Counted from the stretch's first letter, positions 1-5,072 are shown. The stretch is 5,072 nucleotides of DNA from Betaproteobacteria bacterium (GCA_005884255.1 VBDL01000125.1:1-5072), one strand, 5' to 3'. Program-made: numbers and translations. Notes: generated by a model not told the origin, from the sequence alone.

Positions 1-1328
1 AGATCGGTGTGATGCTGCTGATGTTCGGCGTCGGCCTGCACTTCTCGCTGGACGACCTGCTGTCCGTTCGTCGCATCGCCTTGCCGGGGGCGATCGTGCA
101 GATGGTCGTGGCCACCGCGATGGGCGCCGGCGTCGCGACATGGTGGGGCTGGCCCGCGCCTGCCGCCATCATCTTCGGGTTGGCGTTGTCGGTGGCGAGC
201 ACCGTCGTGCTGCTGAAGGCGCTGGAAAGCAAGGGCATCGTCGAATCGGTGAACGGCCGCATCGCGATCGGCTGGCTGGTGGTCGAGGACCTCGCGATGG
301 TGATCGTGCTGGTCCTGCTGCCGCCGCTCGCCGGGATGGCCGCCCCCGGGGACGCCCGCGTCGGCGCGGAACTGTGGATCGCGCTGGGCGCCTTCTTCGC
401 GGGCATGGTGTTGCGCGAATCGCGCTTCAGCCATCGCGCGGCCGAGGAGACGCTGCCGCTGCGCGATGCGTTCGCGGTGCTCTTCTTCGTGTCGGTCGGC
501 ATGCTCTTCGACCCCCGCGTGCTGCTGGACGAGCCACTGAAGGTCCTCGCGGTGGTCGCCATCATCGTCCTCGGCAAATCACTGGCCGCCGCGGCGCTGG
601 TGATGCTGCTGCGCTATCCGCTCAACACGGCGCTCACCGTTGCGGCCAGCCTGGCCCAGATCGGCGAGTTCTCGTTCATCCTTGCCGGCCTGGGCATGTC
701 GCTCGGCGTGCTGCCCGCGCAAGGACAGAGCCTGATCCTGGCCGGCGCGCTCATCTCGATTGCCCTGAACCCGCTGGTGTTTGCGGCCAGCGAACCGGCG
801 CTGCGCTGGATCCGCTCGCGTTCGGCACTCGCGCGCAAGCTGGACCGCTCCGACGACCCGCTGGCGGAGTTGCCGATGAGCACGGACACGAGATTCCTGA
901 AGAACCAGGTGGTGATCGTCGGCTACGGCCGGGTCGGCAGCGCGATCGGCGCGGCATTGAAGGAACGCGGCATCCCCTTCGTCGTGGCCGAGGAAAACCG
1001 CGAGATCGTCGAGCGGCTGCGCGGCGACGGCCAGGCAGCGGTGCTCGGCAACGCCGTCGAGCCAGAGACGCTGGTCCAGGCCCACATCGCCGATGCGCGC
1101 ATGCTGGTCGTCGCAACCCCACAGACGCTGGAAGTCAGGCAGATGGTGGAAACGGCACGCGCACTCAATCCGGACGTCCAGGTGGTCGTGCGCAGTCACA
1201 ACGAGGAGGAAGCCGTTCTGCTGGAGCGCGAGCAGGCGGGCAAGGTTTTCGTCGGTGAGCAAGAGCTTGCCCGCGCCATGACGCAGCACGTGCTGGCGAA
1301 CGTGTCGGCCGAAGCGGCCACGCCCTGA
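1..1328 (+). CDS. ybaL: YbaL-type Kef cation/proton antiporter with TrkA-N domain (5' end outside window)
   Basis: This is an inner-membrane monovalent cation:proton antiporter of the CPA2/Kef family. The reading frame is open from the first full codon at position 3, and the first visible residues (IGVMLLMFGVGLHFSL) match an internal stretch of YbaL. About 60 N-terminal residues should therefore lie upstream, and the GTG at 9 and ATG at 12 are not real starts. The membrane part spans about residues 1-270, counted from position 3. It has the motifs LSVASTVVLLKALE, WLVVEDLAMV (the ion-site ED pair), AFFAGMVLRES, LFFVSVGMLFDP and LAQIGEFSFILAGLG. A TrkA-N Rossmann domain follows at about residues 301-413, with GYGRVG at 921-938, which would let NAD(H) or another nucleotide gate transport. 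The family normally has about 63 more residues between LLPPLAG and AFFAGM, including two membrane helices, so this copy appears internally shortened in frame. The TGA at 1326 is followed 2 bases later by the next gene. The family is certain; the function of this shortened form is not. Confidence 0.93.
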   Translation, partial: IGVMLLMFGVGLHFSLDDLLSVRRIALPGAIVQMVVATAMGAGVATWWGWPAPAAIIFGLALSVASTVVLLKALESKGIVESVNGRIAIGWLVVEDLAMVIVLVLLPPLAGMAAPGDARVGAELWIALGAFFAGMVLRESRFSHRAAEETLPLRDAFAVLFFVSVGMLFDPRVLLDEPLKVLAVVAIIVLGKSLAAAALVMLLRYPLNTALTVAASLAQIGEFSFILAGLGMSLGVLPAQGQSLILAGALISIALNPLVFAASEPALRWIRSRSALARKLDRSDDPLAELPMSTDTRFLKNQVVIVGYGRVGSAIGAALKERGIPFVVAEENREIVERLRGDGQAAVLGNAVEPETLVQAHIADARMLVVATPQTLEVRQMVETARALNPDVQVVVRSHNEEEAVLLEREQAGKVFVGEQELARAMTQHVLANVSAEAATP

Positions 1329-1330
1329 TC

Positions 1331-2173
1331 ATGTTCAGATTGACTCGACTAACTCTGCGCCGCGCCAGGGAAGAACGCCTGGCGCAGGTGGCCGGCAGCC
1401 TGACCTTCACGACGGTGCTGTCCATCGTGCCTCTTCTGGCGGTCAGCTTCGCGCTGTTCACGCGGTTTCCGATGTTCAAGCGATTCGAGAAGGCGATCGA
1501 AGAGCATCTGTTGAAGAGCCTGCTGCCGGCAGACATCTCGCGGACGATCCTGAAGCATCTGAGCCACTTCGCCGAGAACGCGAACAGCCTCACCTTGGTC
1601 GGCTCGCTGTTCGTGCTGGTGACGGCGATGGCGCTGCTGCTCACCGTGGAAAACGCGCTCAACCAGATCTGGCAGGTCAAGAAGGGGCGCCCGTTCTTCA
1701 AGCGCGTCGGCCTGTACCTGCTGATGTTGGCCATCGGGCCGCCGGTGCTGGGAGCGAGCCTGTGGGCGACGTCGTATGTGCTGAGCGCGTCGGCGGGTCT
1801 GATCGACACCCTGCCGCCCTCGGTCAAGTTCGTGCTGGACTTGGGCCCGGTGATCCTCAGCGCGCTGGCATTGACGACGGTGTTCTACTTCGTGCCCAAC
1901 ACCAAGGTGCGGAGGCGCGATGCGATCGCCGGTGGCTTGATCGCCGGCATCGCGTTCGAGTTGGGCAAGCGCGGCTTCGCGGCCTACGTGCTCAAGGTCC
2001 CCACCTACAAGGCCGTGTACGGAGCGTTCGCCGCATTCCCTGTCTTCCTGCTGTGGGTGTACTTCTCGTGGCTCGTCACGCTGACCGCGGCACTCATCAC
2101 CGCCAACCTGGCGCTTGCCAAGCCGCGACAGGGAAGCAGAGCTTCGCGGCCCAAAACTGCCAACGCATCGTGA
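1331..2173 (+). CDS. yihY: YihY/virulence factor BrkB family inner-membrane protein
   Basis: A complete 280-residue integral membrane protein, close to the usual length of about 290 for YihY. Its biochemical function is not established; the old name ribonuclease BN for this family is a known misannotation. Family landmarks are seen in order. The N-terminal helix (about 16-46) contains AGSLTFTTVLSIVPL and FTRFPMF. Helix 2 (about 87-116) ends in ENALNQIW. Next comes the GRPFFKR loop and a helix with LAIGPPVLGASL (about 122-152). A helix ending in YFVPNTKVRRRDAIAGG follows, then FELGKRGFAAYV and the terminal VYGAFAAFPVFLLWVYFSW segment. That gives about six membrane helices. The ATG lies 2 bases after the antiporter stop with only a weak Shine-Dalgarno, which fits translational coupling in one operon. 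Its TGA is 7 bases from the convergent LysR stop. The C-terminal tail after about residue 264 is short, basic and polar. Nothing looks broken. Confidence 0.95.
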   Translation: MFRLTRLTLRRAREERLAQVAGSLTFTTVLSIVPLLAVSFALFTRFPMFKRFEKAIEEHLLKSLLPADISRTILKHLSHFAENANSLTLVGSLFVLVTAMALLLTVENALNQIWQVKKGRPFFKRVGLYLLMLAIGPPVLGASLWATSYVLSASAGLIDTLPPSVKFVLDLGPVILSALALTTVFYFVPNTKVRRRDAIAGGLIAGIAFELGKRGFAAYVLKVPTYKAVYGAFAAFPVFLLWVYFSWLVTLTAALITANLALAKPRQGSRASRPKTANAS

Positions 2174-2183
2174 TCGCCGATCA
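2171..2183. repeat. 13-bp palindrome covering both convergent stop codons
   Basis: The sequence TGATCG-C-CGATCA is a perfect 6-bp inverted repeat around one base. Its left end is the yihY TGA (2171-2173) and its right end is the LysR TGA read on the other strand (2181-2183). As RNA it could form only a 4-bp stem with a 5-base loop and it has no T tract, so it is not a convincing terminator. The symmetry may simply follow from two TGA codons meeting head to head in GATC-rich sequence. No better terminator is seen between these genes. Confidence 0.5.
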
Positions 2184-3074
2184 TCGATCTCCGCGGGGCA
2201 GCCCTTCGCCACTGTAGGCGTTGCAGACGAGCTGCGCGAGCAGCCGTGCCGGCTCGCTCAGGCTTCGGCTCGCTCGATGGACGAGCCCGATGTCGCGATG
2301 GAACGTGTGATGCCCGAGGTCGATCGCGCGCACTGCCGCGGGCCAGCGGCGAAGGGTGGTGGTCTGCGGCACCAACGCGACCCCCACGCCATTGGCCACG
2401 AGCCGCACGATCGCGTCCAGTTCGTCCACCTCGCAAACCTCCTGCACGCTCAGGTGCGCGGCGCGCAGGAAGCGATCGACCTGCCGGCCGCCGAAGGAAG
2501 CGCGGTCGTATCGCACGAACGGCTGGCTCGAGAGCAGTTCCGCCCAGTCGTCGCCCTCCACGTGCCGCGGCACGAGCAGGCGAAACGGCTCGTGCACCAG
2601 CGTTGTCCAGCGCAGGTCGCCGTGCAGCGAAAAGGGCGGCCGGATGATCGCCGCCATGTCGATCTCGCCGGCATCGACCTGGTTGATCAACTCCATCGAC
2701 AAGCCCGGGATCACACGCGTGCGGCAGCCCGGGCACTGCTTGTGAAACCTGGCCAGCACGTCGGGCAGCAGCGACCGTTGCACGGACGCGATCGCGCCGA
2801 TGTTGACGAGGACCGTTGCAGCGCGCCCGACATTGCTTGACCCGAGACTGTTGTAGAGGCGAATCAGCTCCTGCGCCTGCGCAAGCGTCTGATGGCCCAT
2901 CGAATTCAGCCGCGCCGAGCGCCCGGAGCGATCGAAGAGCTCGAAGCCCAGCTCCCCTTCCAGCCGCTGCATCTGCGCGCTCACGGCCGCCTGCGTCAAG
3001 CCGATCTTCTGGCCGGCTGCAGCGAAAGTGCCTTCCCTCGCCACGGCGACGAGGGTCTTGAGCTCGCGGATCAT
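2181..3074 (-). CDS. LysR-family transcriptional regulator
   Basis: A complete 297-residue LysR-type DNA-binding regulator, the usual length for the family. The N-terminal winged helix-turn-helix occupies about residues 3-62: FAAAGQKIGLTQAAVSAQMQRLE is the HTH region, followed by the typical GFELFDRSGR wing. A linker helix (about 62-86) leads to the periplasmic-binding-protein-like effector domain at about 88-290. That domain has IPGLSMELINQVDAGEIDMAAII and the late LVANGVGVALVPQ motif common to LysR effector domains. The start is the ATG at 3074. A weak GGA about 8 bases upstream and a promoter-like TCGACA-N16-TATATT lie in the 103-base gap to the divergently transcribed VOC gene. This head-to-head layout suggests that it regulates the VOC/binding-protein genes and itself. 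The inducer is unknown; a small carboxylate or an acidic amino acid would fit the neighbours. The subfamily is not identified. Confidence 0.96.
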   Translation of the reverse strand: MIRELKTLVAVAREGTFAAAGQKIGLTQAAVSAQMQRLEGELGFELFDRSGRSARLNSMGHQTLAQAQELIRLYNSLGSSNVGRAATVLVNIGAIASVQRSLLPDVLARFHKQCPGCRTRVIPGLSMELINQVDAGEIDMAAIIRPPFSLHGDLRWTTLVHEPFRLLVPRHVEGDDWAELLSSQPFVRYDRASFGGRQVDRFLRAAHLSVQEVCEVDELDAIVRLVANGVGVALVPQTTTLRRWPAAVRAIDLGHHTFHRDIGLVHRASRSLSEPARLLAQLVCNAYSGEGLPRGDR

Positions 3075-3094
3075 TCACAAATTCCAGTGATGCT

Positions 3095-3129
3095 TCGACC
3101 AAATATATATTGATTTTCGTTTTTGTCGA
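3095..3129. promoter_or_regulatory. Interrupted inverted repeat in divergent control region, candidate LysR-type operator
   Basis: The left arm TCGACCAAA (3095-3103) and right arm TTTTGTCGA (3121-3129) are inverted repeats matching at 8 of 9 positions, separated by a 17-base AT-rich spacer. The repeat is centred at 3112, between the divergent LysR and VOC genes. The right arm covers the predicted LysR -35 and the left arm abuts its -10 and start point, so a bound protein would block the regulator's own transcription. LysR regulators commonly bind such paired sites between divergent genes, classically with a T-N11-A core. I do not find a clean symmetric T-N11-A motif here. A smaller dyad, ATCG-N6-CGAT, sits at 3129-3142 nearer the VOC gene. 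The plus-strand promoter for VOC is unclear: the best I see is TTTTCG (3114-3119), a 17-base spacer, then TACGAT (3137-3142), which is weak and may need activation. Confidence 0.42.
3102..3129 (-). promoter_or_regulatory. Candidate sigma70 promoter of the LysR gene
   Basis: Read on the minus strand, the -35 element TCGACA (plus positions 3129-3124) is one base from consensus. It is followed after 16 bases by TATATT (plus 3107-3102), one base from TATAAT. Transcription would start near 3095, leaving a leader of about 20 bases before the ATG at 3074. The patch is strikingly AT-rich against its GC-rich surroundings. No start site has been measured; this is a sequence match only. Confidence 0.55.
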
Positions 3130-3177
3130 TCGAGCCTACGATGACCGGCATCCCCTCACTGCCGGAGCGCCACAGCC

Positions 3178-3621
3178 ATGCTTGCCCCCACGACGAATCC
3201 CGGACTGCTGCCCCCGTTCCACCTCGCTTTCCCGGTGCACGATCTCGCGCTGGCTCGCAAGTTCTACGGGGAGTTGCTCGGCTGCCCCGAAGGCCGCAGC
3301 GCGGACGACTGGGTCGACTTCAACTTCTACGGCCACCAGATCGTCGCGCACTTGGCGCCCGCTGAAACCGGCCCCGCGCAGCGCAACGCGGTCGACGGCC
3401 ATGGCGTGCCGGTTCGCCACTTCGGCATCGTGCTGCCGATGGCCGATTGGGAGCCGCTGGCCGCGCGCCTGAAGGCTGAAGGGATCGAGTTCGTGATCGA
3501 GCCCTACATCCGCTTCAAGGGCGAGCCCGGCGAGCAGGCGACGATGTTCTTCCTCGACCCCTCCGGCAACGCGCTGGAGATCAAGGCCTTCGCCGACATC
3601 GCAAGGCTGTTCGCGAAGTGA
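3178..3621 (+). CDS. VOC-family metalloprotein, predicted extradiol dioxygenase/glyoxalase type
   Basis: A complete 147-residue cytoplasmic protein of the vicinal oxygen chelate fold, made of two beta-alpha-beta-beta-beta modules. The first module begins at FHLAFPVHDLALARKFYGELLGC (residues 14-36) and continues through DFNFYGHQIVAHL. The second begins at RHFGIVLPM (80-88) and ends with MFFLDPSGNALEIKAF (123-138). The likely metal ligands are His15, His81 and Glu134, the usual H...H...E set of the superfamily. The protein resembles the group annotated as predicted dioxygenases of the extradiol family, but VOC proteins also include glyoxalases, epimerases and resistance proteins, so the reaction cannot be read from sequence. 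The ATG is preceded by GGAG with 11 bases between, a fair ribosome-binding site. The gene is divergent from the LysR regulator and precedes the periplasmic binding protein by 32 bases, so the two are probably co-transcribed and regulated together. Confidence 0.93.
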   Translation: MLAPTTNPGLLPPFHLAFPVHDLALARKFYGELLGCPEGRSADDWVDFNFYGHQIVAHLAPAETGPAQRNAVDGHGVPVRHFGIVLPMADWEPLAARLKAEGIEFVIEPYIRFKGEPGEQATMFFLDPSGNALEIKAFADIARLFAK

Positions 3622-3623
3622 TC

Positions 3624-3637
3624 GGCGATGCATCGCC
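3624..3637. repeat. 14-bp perfect palindrome in the VOC/binding-protein gap
   Basis: GGCGATGCATCGCC reads identically on both strands and starts 2 bases after the VOC stop codon. In RNA it could fold as a 5-bp GC-rich stem with a TGCA loop, just upstream of the Shine-Dalgarno of the next gene. No T tract follows, so it is not a classic intrinsic terminator. It could be a protein-binding dyad, an mRNA-stabilising or processing hairpin that sets different levels for the two genes, or chance. Confidence 0.5.
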
Positions 3638-3641
3638 AAAC

Positions 3642-3646
3642 AGGGG
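3642..3646 (+). promoter_or_regulatory. Shine-Dalgarno AGGGG that decides the binding-protein start
   Basis: AGGGG lies 7 bases before the TTG at 3654, ideal spacing. The competing upstream in-frame GTG at 3618, which overlaps the VOC stop, has only a poor AAGG 11 bases before it. The downstream start also gives a textbook signal peptide beginning M-K-S, which supports TTG as the true initiator. Confidence 0.7.
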
Positions 3647-3653
3647 CTATCAA

Positions 3654-4544
3654 TTGAAGAGTCTGGTTCTTGCCATCGTCGCGGCTGCTGGTGCCTGCAC
3701 GGCCCACGCGGACACGCTTCAGAAGATCAAGGCGACGGGAACGGTGACGATGGGCGTGCGCGAATCGTCGGGCACCCTGTCGTACACCGTCGGCAGCGGG
3801 AAGTACGTCGGCTTCCACATCGACCTGTGCCATCGCGCCCTGGCCGACATCCAGAAGCAACTCGGAATGCCGAAGCTGGACATCCAGTACCAGACGGTGT
3901 CATCGGCGAATCGGATCCCGCTGCTGCAGAACGGCACGATCGACATCGAGTGTGGCTCGACGACCAACAACACCACCCGGCAGCAGCAGGTCGCGTTCGC
4001 GATCACGACCTACGTCGAGGAAATCCGCATCGCCGTCAAGGCGAGCTCCGGCATCCAGTCGATCAGCCAGCTGAACGGCCGGAAGATCGCGACGACGACC
4101 GGTACGACGAGCGTGCAGCTCTTGCGCAAGCACCAGAAGGCGGCGGGCGTCGAGTTCCAGGAGATCTTCGGCAAGGACCACACCGACAGCATGCTCAACC
4201 TCGAGTCGGGGCGGGCGGACGCCTTCGTGAGGGACGCCCAGGTGCTGGCCGGCAATATCGCCAAGGCGAGCAACCCGGCCGACTTCAAGATCGTCGGCGA
4301 AGTGCTCGGCGTGGAGCCGATCGCCATCATGATCCGCAAGGACGATGCGGCGTTCAAGCAAAGCATCGACAACACGCTGCGCGGCATGATGAAGAGCGGC
4401 GAGATCGCGCAGGTCTATGACAAGTGGTTCATGAAGCCGATTCCGCCGGCGAACGCAGTCGTCAATCTGCCCGCGTCCGAGGCGACCAGGGCCGCCTGGG
4501 CGAACCCGACCGACAAGCCCGCGGAAGAGTACGCGCGTCACTGA
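3654..4544 (+). CDS. GltI-like periplasmic amino-acid (glutamate/aspartate-type) ABC transporter binding protein
   Basis: A 296-residue solute-binding protein of family 3, read from the TTG at 3654. Residues 1-19 form a signal peptide (MKSLVLAIVAAAGACTAHA) with signal peptidase I cleavage after the AHA; the mature protein starts at Asp20. The two-lobe binding fold follows E. coli GltI closely: GVRESSG (Arg36), SSANRIPLLQNGTIDIECGSTTNN (84-106), TGTTS (149-153), KDHTDS with His176, LESGRADAF (183-191), RKDDAAFK and DKWFMKPIPP near the C terminus. Arg36, Ser84, Arg87, Ser102 and His176 correspond to residues I recall contacting the dicarboxylic amino acid in GltI-type proteins, so glutamate/aspartate or a similar acidic ligand is the best guess. 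Cys59 and Cys100 might form a disulfide. Cys15 in the leader is not in a good lipobox. A GTG at 3618 overlapping the VOC stop would add 12 polar residues and is less likely. No permease or ATPase gene is nearby; the next gene is convergent. Confidence 0.93.
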   Translation: MKSLVLAIVAAAGACTAHADTLQKIKATGTVTMGVRESSGTLSYTVGSGKYVGFHIDLCHRALADIQKQLGMPKLDIQYQTVSSANRIPLLQNGTIDIECGSTTNNTTRQQQVAFAITTYVEEIRIAVKASSGIQSISQLNGRKIATTTGTTSVQLLRKHQKAAGVEFQEIFGKDHTDSMLNLESGRADAFVRDAQVLAGNIAKASNPADFKIVGEVLGVEPIAIMIRKDDAAFKQSIDNTLRGMMKSGEIAQVYDKWFMKPIPPANAVVNLPASEATRAAWANPTDKPAEEYARH

Positions 4545-4550
4545 TGCGCA

Positions 4551-4583
4551 GGCCGTCCGTCGAGGTGTGCAGGCCTCGCGGCC
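4551..4583. terminator. Candidate two-part GC hairpin between convergent genes
   Basis: The outer arms GGCCG (4551-4555) and CGGCC (4579-4583) and the inner arms CGAGG (4561-4565) and CCTCG (4574-4578) can pair as one hairpin with an 8-base loop and a 5-base bulge on the 5' side. It begins 7 bases after the binding-protein stop and ends 14 bases from the convergent dehydrogenase stop, so it is placed to act on both transcripts. Neither side has a T tract, so it is not a canonical intrinsic terminator. A short direct repeat GCAGGCC (4548-4554 and 4569-4575) overlaps it. Confidence 0.33.
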
Positions 4584-4596
4584 CAGGCAGCCCCGC

Positions 4597-5072
4597 TCAG
4601 CTCAGCCCCGTGACCGGCAGCGTCGCCCCATGCACCGCGCGCGCCGCGTCCGACGCGAGGAACACGATCACGTTGGCGAGGTCCTGCGGGGCCACCCAGC
4701 GCTGCGGGTCCGCATCGGGCATGGCCGCGCGGTTCTCCGGCGTGTCGATGAGGGTCGGCAGCACGGCGTTGACATTGATGCCGCGCTCGCGCAGCTCGGC
4801 GGCCATCGTCTCGGTCAGGCGCGCCACCACGGCCTTCGACGCGATGTAGGCGCCCATCTGCGCGGCGCCCTTTTGCGCCGAGTACGCACCGACGTTGACG
4901 ATCTTGCCGCTGCCTTGCTTCAGCATCGCCGGCACCACGGCGTGCGCCGTGCGCAACAGGCTGCGCGCGTTCAGGTCGAGCAGCAGATCCCAGGTCGCAT
5001 CGCTCATCTCGTGCACGGCCTCGCCCATGCGGAAGGTGCCGGCCAGGTTGCACAGCACGTCGATGCGGCCGA
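4597..5072 (-). CDS. Short-chain dehydrogenase/reductase, dihydropteridine-reductase-like (N terminus outside window)
   Basis: The C-terminal 157 or so residues of an NAD(P)-dependent short-chain dehydrogenase. The frame is open to the window edge: GRIDVLCNLAG at the edge is the usual segment before the NAG motif, so the Rossmann TGxxxGIG part (about 70-80 residues) lies beyond 5072. The GTG at 5058 is an internal Val of this segment, not a start. Seen motifs are the structural Asn in LDLNARS, the catalytic pair in AYIASK (Tyr codon 4846-4848, Lys codon 4834-4836), ELRERGINVNAVLP, and the C-terminal LASDAARAVHGATLPVTGLS. The position normally held by catalytic Ser, 13 residues before Tyr, is Ala (codon 4885-4887); a Ser sits 11 before Tyr. 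The DTP-x-NR-x-x-MP-x-AD-x-x-x-W pattern also occurs in mammalian dihydropteridine reductase, which likewise lacks the Ser. The substrate is unknown. The gene is convergent with the binding protein and probably belongs to an operon to the right. Confidence 0.92.
   Translation of the reverse strand, partial: GRIDVLCNLAGTFRMGEAVHEMSDATWDLLLDLNARSLLRTAHAVVPAMLKQGSGKIVNVGAYSAQKGAAQMGAYIASKAVVARLTETMAAELRERGINVNAVLPTLIDTPENRAAMPDADPQRWVAPQDLANVIVFLASDAARAVHGATLPVTGLS

Noticed and set aside
2170..2189. Similarity between GTGATCGCCGAT at 2170 and GTGATCGGCGAT at 3618, both at gene ends
   Set aside because: The match is about 12 bases built from GATCG units, which are frequent in this GC-rich sequence, and it partly covers coding and stop codons; two copies do not make a supported repeat family.
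1349..2212. Minus-strand open frame (287 codons) antisense to yihY
   Set aside because: Its translation is a Gln/Arg/Glu-rich shadow of the YihY codons with no domain, while YihY itself is a full family match.
2005..3102. Long minus-strand open frame (365 codons) overlapping the LysR gene and the yihY 3' end
   Set aside because: It is out of frame with the clear LysR protein, is rich in Arg/Ala/Gly low-complexity sequence typical of GC-rich shadow frames, and shows no family motif.
3137..3142. TACGAT as the -10 element of the VOC promoter
   Set aside because: Its partner -35 (TTTTCG at 17 bases) matches consensus at only about 3 of 6 bases, so I mention it under the control region and do not call a promoter.
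3640..3700. Lipoprotein signal around Cys15 of the binding protein
   Set aside because: The residues before Cys (A-G-A) lack the usual Leu-type residue of a lipobox, and a clear AHA signal peptidase I site follows.
3827..4541. Open frames on both strands inside the binding-protein gene
   Set aside because: They are GC-driven shadows; the GltI-like frame explains the whole interval with conserved motifs.
4424..4849. Plus-strand open frame across the binding-protein 3' end, the gap and the dehydrogenase 3' end
   Set aside because: It overlaps two real genes in other frames, has no recognisable domain, and no ribosome-binding site was evident.

Overview
The window is GC-rich, gene-dense proteobacterial chromosome with almost no space between genes. 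Codon use (strong G/C third-position bias) and the closest family members I recall point to a betaproteobacterium, most likely Burkholderiales (Comamonadaceae-like). This is inference from family resemblance, not a database result. No RNA gene, CRISPR array, insertion sequence, integrase or plasmid/phage hallmark is visible, and no gene-free stretch exceeds about 100 bases.

Layout. (1) Positions 1-2173, plus strand: the 3' part of a YbaL-type Kef cation/proton antiporter with a C-terminal TrkA-N nucleotide-binding domain, then after 2 bases a complete YihY/BrkB-family inner-membrane protein. They look like a translationally coupled pair. (2) 2181-3074, minus strand: a complete LysR-type regulator whose stop lies 7 bases from the yihY stop. 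(3) 3075-3177: an AT-rich divergent control region with a good sigma70-like promoter for the regulator, overlapped by a 35-bp interrupted inverted repeat. (4) 3178-4544, plus strand: a VOC-fold metalloprotein (extradiol-dioxygenase/glyoxalase type), then 32 bases later a GltI-like periplasmic glutamate/aspartate-type binding protein. I start the latter at a TTG (3654), not at the overlapping GTG (3618). (5) 4545-4596: a short convergent gap with a two-part GC hairpin. (6) 4597-5072, minus strand: the C-terminal part of a short-chain dehydrogenase whose start lies outside the window.

How the genes may work together. The divergent LysR gene probably controls the VOC enzyme plus the binding protein. 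The three resemble a small substrate-responsive catabolic cassette in which the binding protein would capture an acidic or dicarboxylate-like solute and the VOC enzyme would act on a related metabolite. No transporter permease or ATPase gene accompanies the binding protein here, so it is either an orphan or served by a transporter encoded elsewhere.

The points most worth a second look are an apparent in-frame loss of about 63 residues (two membrane helices) inside the antiporter, the dyad in the LysR-VOC control region, the orphan binding protein paired with a VOC enzyme, and the short-chain dehydrogenase whose active site has Ala in place of the usual Ser and which shares a C-terminal signature with dihydropteridine reductase. 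I see no clearly new large biological system.
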